Below, one piece after another: positions 13,247 to 24,834 of a stretch of DNA of 64,000 nucleotides. The notes under the pieces are model-generated. The model had not been told where the DNA came from and searched no databases. It worked only from the letters and a program-made list of their open reading frames with translations. Numbering within the stretch: position 1 is the first letter of the stretch; each line of letters opens with the position of its first letter. The position numbers and the translations under genes were made by a program. The DNA comes from Sepioteuthis lessoniana (lineage: Eukaryota; Mollusca; Cephalopoda; Myopsida; Loliginidae), in NCBI GenBank assembly GCA_963585895.1, contig OY757939.1, positions 32,007,649-32,071,648 of the forward strand, read 5' to 3'.

Positions 13247-15139
13247 CATTTGGCATTAAATTGATAGAGGTTGTTTGCATTTCACATTGTGCTAATACAT
13301 TTGGAAAAGGTATAAATTCAATTATTCTCCTTCCAGCTATGGGTAAATAATTGGGCAGACTGGGCTTTTTAACCTTGCTTTGGTCTAGGAGAAGGAAAAC
13401 TCTGAATTTAAACCAGTTGTAGACCTGAAGAAGGATGGATTCAATCAAGCTATTCCTGTCCATCACACACTACATGAGTAATGCCTCCATGACAAACCAG
13501 GTTATGAGATCAGCTGTCCACAAATTCTAGTTGTAAAAATTCAGCTACTATAAGGTTTATTTGAAAGCGATCATAAAAAAGATTTTTTACATGAGCATAA
13601 AGCCCCAAAAAATAAATGGGAGAGGGGAAAAGGAGTGGTCTTTATGAGCCTGTGCTAACCTGGGAGACCCTAGCTAGCCACAATTTCTGACCCAGTCATA
13701 CAGGTGCTAACAGTCAAAAGTAGTAGTGATCTAGATTTACTTGGCAAACAGGAATAAACTGCTACCAAAAATCTGATTTATTTAAGATAAATCCTTGGAA
13801 TAGTCCATTTCTAGTTGGTAGTGTGGTCTATACTATTCTCTAAATAAACACTTTAATATTCATTATTTAACACCGGTGACAAATAGATTTTTGCGATTAC
13901 AGAATATTTTGATGTTTGTGCATGTTTGAATTTTGTTTTGCTTGCTTTTTTTTTTTTTTTTTTTTAACTGTTGTTTGCGTCCTTGAATTGTTAAACTATT
14001 GACAAAATGATCCCACCATTTTTTTCCCTTTTAAACCTGTTTGTATTAATTTTCTTTCATTTCATCAAAGTTATTTTTATTTTTCATTTAAAAAAATCTT
14101 TCTGGAAGCTGTTATGAATAATGTGATGAAGACTATCATTTGGGAACTTTACAGGTTGTCATCTGGGAAGACTCGTCCAGGCATCCAGGTATCTCTGAAC
14201 GATTTTTGGCTCTAATGAATAGCTCAAAATTAGCTTCTTACAAAGCCCTGCACGTATCTCTCTTAGCAACCATTCATCACATTTCAGATTTTTTCCAACA
14301 ATGTGAGCCAAGTAAATGACCATTTGGTTGAATGTATTTTCTTCTGTCCTTAGTGCGTTTCGAATCTGCTCTTAAGAAAAGATTGTTTTTGTTTCTAGGT
14401 GCTCATTAGTTGGAAGCTAGATAAGCACTGTGCTAAACCCCCGTTGTATTGCACACCCGATCCTCAATACAGTTTGTCCGTCTGTGTCTCTGTGTCAGGG
14501 CAAGGAAAGGGAAGAAAGAAGGCCTCAAATTGATTTTGATAATTTTAATACCAAATATTTTTTCTTTTTTCAATCTCTCATTGCAACAATTTAAGCACAG
14601 CCAAAACATATAGCCACCAAATTTTCTGTGATTACTTATGGAACCCTGAAGCGTGTCTTTAGCATGGTTTTTGAAAATTCCAAAACATTTCTAGTGGGAG
14701 TTTGATTTACAATGTAAATATAATGCTAAACTGGACCCTTACTTTGTGTTCCTCTAGATGTTGAAAATGTAGGTACTTGAAATCTGTTGTGAAATTTCTG
14801 AAGATATTCAAATGTGATTCAGAAGTTCAGGTTATTTTGTAAGTTTTCCTTAGTCTGGCACTTAGGTTTTCTACAGTATCTGATGTTAATAGTCACCCAT
14901 CTGAGTACTGACCAAACTTACTATTACTTAACCTCTAGAGAGAATCAGTGAGACTTTCAGTGTGACTTGACTGCAAGTCCAAGAGTTCATGTTGGTGATA
15001 GTTTTCAAGATAAGATTCTGTGTGTGAGTATATATATATATATATATAATCAATAATGAGATACAATAAATATTTATTAAATAAGATTTAATATATCTAG
15101 ATACAAATAGATTTGATATATCTAATGAGATTTGATATA

Positions 15140-15208
<69 letters not shown>

Positions 15209-15263
15209 TTTAAGAAAAACAACGAAACCGGACACATAGGATTATAAATTTATATATAAATTT

Positions 15264-15312
<49 letters not shown>

Positions 15313-15332
15313 GATCAGATTTTATGTATGTG

Positions 15333-15369
<37 letters not shown>

Positions 15370-15624
15370 TGGCTCATTGGCCTAGTGGGTAGAGTGTTCG
15401 TTAATGGTCCAGGAGACCGGAGTTCAATCCCAGTTCGAGTCATACCAAAGACTTAAAAAAATGGTACTTGATACCTCCTTGTTTAGCACTCAGTATTATA
15501 AGGTATGTATCAAGGGTAAAGTGGAGCAATCCAGGGAAAGGAGTAGCACCCTCTCCTACACCTCGGTGTAGTAGCTATTGAAAAGGGAGTCTTTGTGTTG
15601 CCCTCAACTAAGGTTGCCAACTTT

Positions 15625-15672
<48 letters not shown>

Positions 15673-18600
15673 ATACAATTATGTATTTGATATGTGTATA
15701 TATATATATATATTTCTATTTAATGATATATTGAGTAATCTTTTAAGGTTCTGGGCTCAGCACAAATGAAATACATATCAGATATATTTGTCAGTAAGAT
15801 ATATTCTGAAAATATCCTTTTACCTTTTCTTGGAAAAGTAACATCACTCCCCCATGCTGTCAACTCCTTTCAATTAATAGACAATTTTTCCACTGATTCC
15901 TTTTTACCTCTCATAAGATTTCCTAAAACATTCAAAACTTTTAAATTTTACTAACAGATTTTTGTTAAAAAAAAAACTATTTGTATTAGAGGTTCATAAA
16001 AAGTGGGAAAGTACAGTCTTGTTTGCAATAAAAACTTTGTGGACATATTATATACTTTAAAGTATTAGTAGCTAACTTTCTTTTGTCTCTCCCCTTCAAC
16101 CAGATTTTGTGTAGATGTAGGGAGTATTTAAACTTCGGTCTTGAAATGAATCGGATATAGTCGGGAAAGCTCAATGTGATTTAATCTTTTGAAACTGGGC
16201 ATCCTGAATTTCATCTGGAATAACAATGTAGAAACAAATTCCACCCTTACACCATAAGACAGAAACCATTTGAGAGAAAGTTGTTCAGATAAAAAATTTA
16301 TTCTTAATAACATTGAATGCCCCGCAAAAAATTGATAAATAAAAATGGTACAACTTGTAGGAACAAAAAAATGACCAAATTATGACAAGTGTTGAAGAAT
16401 GTGTTGTTGTCTGTGTGCTGCCAATATCACTTCCTACTTTTTCCCTTTGTTATTAGTTGCAAAATAGCACAAAAGCTAAAATACTTTCTTGCCATTACAA
16501 GTCTTTAACCCATTCTTCTGCTGCAGTTAACCCCCCCCCCAAAAAAAAAACAAAAAAAACCAAACCCTTAGTGTTTATGTCTAGTTGCAATTGTAATGTT
16601 TTGTCTCTTGATCAATATCCTGAATCTCATCTACAAAAAACACATTTGCAATGCTAAACCTTTTTTACTGCCCCCAATCTCCAAGTCATTCCTGCCAAAA
16701 ATGCTCACTGTATTTCCATCTTTAATATCCAGTAAAAAAACGAAAAGATTTATTCATTAAACTTAATGTTTCCTTTGTGCCAATTTTTGATTTAATGTTT
16801 CCTTTGGTTTTTTTCTATCTGGTTCAATTCCTTATTTTTCTCTGCTTGTTTTACTCACAAGATTTCAACTTCTGTACTATTCATTTTTAAAAATATATTT
16901 TTATTAGCCTAATAAAAAGAATACCCTAGACCAGTGCTTCTCAAACTATCTTATACCAGCAGGATATTTTTCCAATGTGCCACGAGTTGGTACCATATTT
17001 GCAAGTTAGTGTATAGCTTTCATTTCTGATCATATTCCAAGTATTTTTATCTGTTGTATCACACAGCATGTGAAAAGAATAATATTGAATAATACTGAAA
17101 GATTTTATGTATTTTTATTTTTACATTATGTGTTGCATATATGATGATCATGTGAAACTGGGGGAATCTCTATGGTGTAGTGGCCAGTATGCTGGACTGT
17201 GACATCACCATAAGTGAGTTCAAACTCCAGTCACAATTACATTCACTTTCTGACTAGAAAGGTTTGAACCCCTTTGTCTCTCCCAGCTATTGGTTAAATA
17301 GCACCATTAAAGTTCTACAGGATGTCTTATAGAATAACCCATGAAGGTTGATATGCCATTAAACAAAGAAACCAAACTAATAATGTGAAACTGGAAACTC
17401 GTCACATACTAGCAGTTGATGATGTGCATATCAGTAATTTGAATAGCATTGCCTTAGACTAATGTTAGTTTGAATCAATAATCAACAAATTCTTCTATAA
17501 TTATAGAACCCTTACCTTTTCATTTGTTTCCCCATTTCTGTTTTTTAAACCTTTGAAACCATATGCCCATTATTTTGGACTATTTTACTGAAGGATGAAA
17601 GTGTTAAATGTAATGTTCTTCACTTAAAGTTGTTAAAAAAGATATTATCAGATTTTATTCACATTTTGTGCACTGTGCGAGCTCTCACATTTAAGAGGAT
17701 TTAGCTTGCAGCCAAATGGTCTCTGGTTCAATATCTTTTAAAGTAAAATTTAACTAAAGCAAGAAAATTTGTGAGTTCAAAACTATTGTAGCTAAGGATA
17801 GTACCCATAAAATTTTCTAATACAAAATATATCCTATTATCATAGAAAAAGACTTTATGGATAAGTCTTGAGTTTTCCTACAAATCTTCAAGATAACATG
17901 TTTGCTATATAAGCTATGATATTGTATAGAACCTAACATAAACTATGATTTGGTACCCCAAAATTGGGTGTGACTGTCCACGTATCCAGTCCAAAAGTGA
18001 AATGATTATCGTCAAACAGGAATATAGAATTTACTAAGCTTTGTTTAGTCTGCTACTTAAACCTCAGATTACTTACTCTTCCTAAGTGGTCACTCATCTA
18101 AGTACTGGTGAAGTTCACTGTTGCTTAACTTTATGGAGATGAAAAAGGATATAATTGTATAAATTTAATGAACCAATAAAAATGGTCAACACTGGTTGGT
18201 CAATGGTAGAGGGCCAATTGATGTCAGCACAAGCAGTGGCCACTATTAGCATTAGGTTATTTGGCAATCGTGAGTTCAATCCTCATGTTAGGCACATAGA
18301 GGGCTAATTAGACTCAACATTAAGCTAGTTTGTGGGATATTTTTATAGAAATGTTTTGAGGTAATGTCTTTATGAAACTTTTTTCTTTTGCTTTTTGCAT
18401 GTTAACTAATTTTGGAAGTTTTATGGCTATCATAAAAAATGATTTTAAACTGAAAATGAATTTCATTTGGCTTTTAGCTTTTGTAATGCTATTGACTAAA
18501 AAGTACTAAATTTGTTTGAATTTTTGCCAATTCCCTTGTTTAATTCCTAACCACTTCCCATTGCTTCTTACGTAATCTGAATTAGAAATGCTTAACGTTT

Positions 18601-21600
18601 CTATCTCAACAAAAATATTCAATATTTTCATGTCTTTTTTCTTTTTTTTTTTTTTTTTTTCAATCAAAAATTTTTTAAGCCTTGACTAATGAGGTAAAAA
18701 AATACAAGGGTGAGTGTGTAATTATCTGCACTTTTGTTGTTGCAATATCATCCCAAATGTGTGGATAACTATTTCAATAGTAAACTTTTCTTTTTTCTTT
18801 CTTTTTCTTAAACAATCATTTTCAGTTCATGCCAGAATTTTTCCATTACTTGGATTGATGATGACAGTATCATATACCAATGAGAAACATATATCATATT
18901 AGAAACAGCTTTGATATTGGGATATATATATATTATTGCTTTAAGTAATATAAGAAAAACATTTTTATTAGCTATGATAACTGATAAATGTGTGAATTTT
19001 TTTATTCATAATTTCTCAATTGGATAGATGGAGGGTAGACACTTTTACATGACATATATCTTTAAAAGTTTCATTGAATTTTGTCTTAATAAAAACACAG
19101 ACTTTTTTATTTGGGAAAGAGTGCTCAATATATTTAAAAAAAAAAAAACTAACTTAAGGTCAGAGCTGAAGACTTGAAATTCAGACATAATGAGACAAAT
19201 GTCAAAAATCCCTTTGACAACAAATGTATAAATGATAAATTCTCATTATAAAAAAAGATATTTACCAATTATATTTTTATTATCTTATGAAGTTATTATT
19301 CGGTGAAAAAATTTCAGTTTTGTAGAAATACTTGAAAATTTATTGGAGTGACATTTTAAGAAATTTATCAATTTAAATATTTTTTTGTCCTGATTGTTAT
19401 TCCCGGGTAATTATTTTATTTCAACAGCTAGAACTAACTATAGACTTAGATGTTTAATTAAATGTGAATGATTATTTTAAGACAAAATTTTTTTTCTTTT
19501 GAAGTTTGGAAATTTAAATTCTCTTCAACTAGTTGTTTCGCAAAAACATGATTTCCTTGCCCAGTCAGCTGGTGCTGTAGAATATACCAACTGCACCTCT
19601 GCAGAAGGGTAAAGCCCCTCCCCCTGCTCCAACGCGTGTTCTGGTTATGACACTTAACAATCTGATGGTGAGGCTCCAGTAATACTGGAGCTTTGGGGAA
19701 TACAGAGCACCCCTCTATTGCTATCTTGCCAGGTCCACTCTGGCCCAGAGGGGTAGCACCTGATAGGGTCCTATCTATGGGTCGAATAGAACTAAAATGC
19801 ATACTTATGCAAAACTGAATTACTTGAAATAGAACTGTTTTGACATTTAACTGTGTGTGGACAAAATCTATTCTCATACTAAACTGAATTGTTTGAATTA
19901 GTTCTGTTTAACAAAACTGAATAGCTTAAATAGAAATGTTTTTGATAATTAAACTGAATTGTTTGAAATAGAACTATTAATTTGTATAAAGATGGATTTG
20001 GCATTAAATAACCTACAAGGGTTGATATGCCATAAAACCCAAACAAACAAACAAACAAATATTAAACATGATTTCCCCCACGATTTGTTGAGACCCCCTC
20101 TCAATGAGAACACCTCTTTCCTTATGAGGAAAAAAATTTTAATGTTAAAAACTAAGTTCAATAAACATGCATACTCCTTATCAAATTTGGTAGAACTAGA
20201 TCAGTGTTTTCTGACATTTTTGTGCTAATCTCCATCCAAAACATTTTGATGCTTTCTTTTGTCCCATTGTACCCTTATAACTCCTAATACCCAGTGAGTA
20301 GACTTAGAATATATTTACTATATCCCCCTGTAGAGGTGTAAGACCTTCATAAAAAGGGGGTGTCCTAGGTATGACACTAAACTGCATCTGATGTTGAGGA
20401 TCTGGTTCTGGTGATCTGGGGAATGTGGAGAATGCTTTCAGTGCCATTCTGGGAATGGTACTACTTGTTAGGGTCTTATCTATGGATCAAATAGATCTGT
20501 TTAAAAAAAAAGGACTGTGTATAGAAAACCCTCTTAAGAAATAACTACACAAAAAATGTAAATATGAATGTACAATGAACAGGATGGCATAAAATAAGCC
20601 TAGACAGGTTGATATGTCTCTAATATCACTCAATCAAATTTGATGGCATTGTGTGTTGTTCTTCCCTTATCTTTGCTTCCCTGATGATAATTTACAAATT
20701 TGTTTACAACTTTTTCAAGCTTCTAAACACCCTGTGAAATAATTTGAGTCACTATCTTCTGCCCTACAAACCCTGTTAGGAAATTCTGATCTAGATGAAA
20801 ACATTTGGCTGTCGATAGAAGACAAACTCTTCACAGATGTTGGCGATTTAATTTTTCACATTAAAAGTTATTATAAGAATTTTTTCATTTTTGTATTATT
20901 TTTCCAGCTTGGATTTGTGTGGTGGGGGTAGCCCTTGCCTTGCTTATTGGTATATTTTGTTTTGCTTCTAACCTTTTTAAAAAGCTGATCAAGCAGCCAG
21001 ATTCTGTAAAAACAAAAAGGTGTGTGTGTAAGTGTGGGGGGGGGGATCAGCTGTAGGTTTATTTGAATTGTAACATCATGAACTATTTTGTTTTGGACAT
21101 GGCTAAAGTAAATTTATGAACTTACCTTTTAATTTCAGAATTCAATCCGATGAAAATGTTTTTTGATTATAATTTTAAAAAAGTGATTAGACAAATTTAT
21201 TTTGGTTCTAGTTGAAATGAAATTTAAGCACAAATTAAAAAAACAAATTTAGTCAAGATTTTTGAGTTATAAACAAATTAGAGTATCATTCAGAAATACG
21301 TACACCTCTAACAACGGTCTTTTTTGGAAAAGTTAATTTTCTTCAAAATCATAGATATAAGGATTTTATCATTTCCCATGAAAAATTGTGTATTAAAACT
21401 AATATTATTAGGAGTTATTCATTATAAAAACTTTTCAGTATTTAAATTCTGTAACCAAAAATAAAACTAACACCTCTGATGAAAAACATAATTGCATAAA
21501 TAATATATATGTGAGTGTACTGATGTTTGTAGGGTCCTGGGTATGACACTAAATTACATCCAATGGTGAGACTCTAGTTTCAGAGCTTTGGGGAGTATGG

Positions 21601-24600
21601 AGTCATTCCTTTACTGTCATTACTCCCAGATCCACTCTGACCTGGAGTGGTAGTAACTGTTAGGGTGCTATTTATTGGTCAAATAAATCCATTTGAAAAT
21701 TATTTGTATTAGATAGGAATACTTGAAAATGTGATTCTATAATAATTTGCAGTTACTAATAAGAAAAAAACTGCAATTAAAAAGATTGCAATGAAACATT
21801 GAAAATATGATTAGAATCAAATTTCAGCATTAAATAACCCATGAAGGATTGATATACTGTTAAATAAAACCAAACTGTTGTAATTTGGTTCTTGAGTTTT
21901 AAGAAACTGGAAATATCAGTTCTGTCATTGTGTAAAGAAAATGGAAGTACTGGTTCCACCATTGTTACTTGTGAATAAAAAGGTGGTAGGAATCTCTCTA
22001 GAGGTAACTTGGGTCAAATTTATTTGTTACCATCTCAAGTAATTGTAACACTAACTTTGGACTGCTATATATTCATATTTTTTCTTAGAGTTTCTTTACT
22101 ATAGAGTTTGGTCATAATAACTAATAATATCTGTTTTAATTGATAGATATTAGTGTAGTTGAGCAAAAATAAATTCTATAAGTAATCTCTCATTGCATTT
22201 TTGAAAATTTTTAGAAATGTTTTAAAGGGTTTTGTCAACCTTTAAATTACAGAAATTATTTCTGGATTCAATTTTTTAAAAAAATTTTTTAAAAACGTTT
22301 TTAGAAATGTCACATTTTGTTTCTTTTGAATAAATCCATTTTCTAATTTCATTAACCGCAATATATAAATGTTAATCCTTTCTCTTTTTCAGAGAACAAT
22401 TGACTTCTCTTATTCCAGGCTTGGTTAAAATTCACATGTTATCTTTATGCCTTGTATTTATGTGAATGTAAGTTACTGACAATTGTTTTTATGTTCATCA
22501 ATAACACAATTCTCTACTAACCATAAATGATGATTCTGTCGACAAATCTCACCAACTCAAATTTTCACTTGTCTGGAAACTCCTCTTTCTCATTTACAAG
22601 ACAAATTCTTTTGAGAGTTTTTAAGTGCAACATCAACAACCATTACAGTTGTATGGATTAATTTAGCTCCAAATTTTGGGACACCCAGTCAGTGGAGCCT
22701 AGAATACACTGATTGCATCCCCTACAGAAGGATAAGAGTCCCTTCCCTGCAGAAAAACAAGGTGTCCTGGGTATGACACTAAACTGAATATAATGGTAAG
22801 GCTCCAGTTCTGAAATTTGGGGGAGTGTAGAGTCACCCCTTCATTGCTATTACTTCCAGGTCTACTCTGACTTGGAGTAGTAGTACCTGTTAGAGTCCTA
22901 TCTCTGGGTCAAATAAATCTGTTTGCAAATTATTTGTATTAGATAGGAATACTTGAAACCATATAACTGTGTACAAATTATGAAGAATAGTTACTTTAAA
23001 TCTATAACTGTTTACTAAAGATTATTCTTATAAGTTACCATATGATTGTGTGCAAACAAATGACTATTATTAAATAATGTTTACTTGAAGCCATGAAATT
23101 ATTAGTGACAGGAATACTTGAAACCATATAACTGAGCAAATTTTTTGCATTAAGAATTGTTACTTGAAGGAATAATTCTTTATACAAATGATTCAGATCA
23201 TAGCTTTAAAAAAAAGACTTCAGCATATTAAATAATCCAACAAATCCTCAAAGTATTAGATAGAAATACTTGAAACTATGTTTGCAAATTTTTTGTGTTA
23301 TGAAAAGTTACTTGAGGTTACAATTAAAACAATATTACTTGTAGCACCCCCCCAAAAACTTTAGGGTTTTAGATAACCCAACAAGGGTTGACATGTCGTA
23401 AAATCAACCAATATAAAGTTTTAGATTTCATTAAAGTCGTACTGAACACATTTCAAGATACAATTGAAGATACAAACCAGATAAGTTCTATGATGAGATT
23501 ATCAAAAAAATGAGTGAGTGATGTGTAATTGGGACAGAAAATACAATTTGCAAACCAGGTTCAAGTTCCTGATAGGCGGTTTGCATTTATTTTGCACTGA
23601 AGCCCTTGGGAAAAGCATGAATCTGTTTTTTCCTTCCCAGCTATAGATAAAATAGTATGTACAGATTGGCCTCTCTGGCCTTGGTGGGCAACCAGTTTAG
23701 AAGAATGATTGGGAATTCAAACTTCTGGCAATGACATAAGTTATCATAGTAAGGCTCATTCCCTTTCATATCTTCCTCAAGAGAAAGAAAAAAGTGTGAA
23801 TTTTTTTATATTTCTATTTCTATCAAAAGTGTAAAATTTCTGTATTTTTTGTATAAAAGAGAAAGAAAACTTTAATCAGAAAAAAAATTCTATGCCAACC
23901 CTTATGGGGTTATTTGATGTCAAAGTCATTATATGATTTCAAGTAACAATTAATAATAATAATAATTTGTAAACAATTCTAGCTTCAAGTAACTATTCTT
24001 AGTAATTTGCAGTTATATGGTTTCAAGTAACTTCTTATTTGATAAATTCACAATTATATATCTTCAATTAATTATTCTTCATAATGATGCAAGAGGGAGT
24101 CTGTGATGTAGTGGCTAACATTACTGCAACATCATAGTAAGCAAATTTGAATTCCAGTCATGCTATTATGTTCACTTTCAAGCTAATACCCTTAGGTATG
24201 AACTAACCCCTTCCCTGTCTATGGGTTAAATAGTACCCCTCCTGTTCTTCTCCAAGAGGTTTTGCATTAAATAATCCACAAAGGATATGCCATTAAACAA
24301 AGAGATCAAACTAAACATATCTGTCTATACATACATAATTATTTATGTCTATAACACAGTATTTGCATTTCACTTTGTGCCTTAAAAGGCATAAATCCAT
24401 TTGTTCTTCCACCAAATATGGGTAAATAGTAGGGCAGGCTGATTTCTCTTACCTTGGTAAGGCAACTAGTCTAGAATCAAAACTCTGAATTCCAACCAGC
24501 TATGCTCTGTCCTTAAAAACTGTCCTTGTGTCACACCTTGGCAGAGGGATTGGGTAAATACATAAGAAAAAGGCTGATTCTACATTTGTGTTTATGATTA

Positions 24601-24788
24601 GATGTGTTAAAACTGAACAAAATCAGTTTTTGGTCAGTCACAGTTATTTCATATCCTTTTCATAACTTTTCAAGAAAAAAATGACTTCAAAATATTGTCT
24701 ATAATTTTGAGAATGGGCAATAACACTCAAATTATTTTGATCAACTTTTGGCCACTCTACACAATCTTTACAAAAAATGGATTTATTA

Positions 24789-24834
<46 letters not shown>

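Noticed and set aside
18834..18900. Exon after the acceptor at 18833
   Set aside because: No frame of useful length that matches either neighbouring phase; no donor that keeps a frame open.
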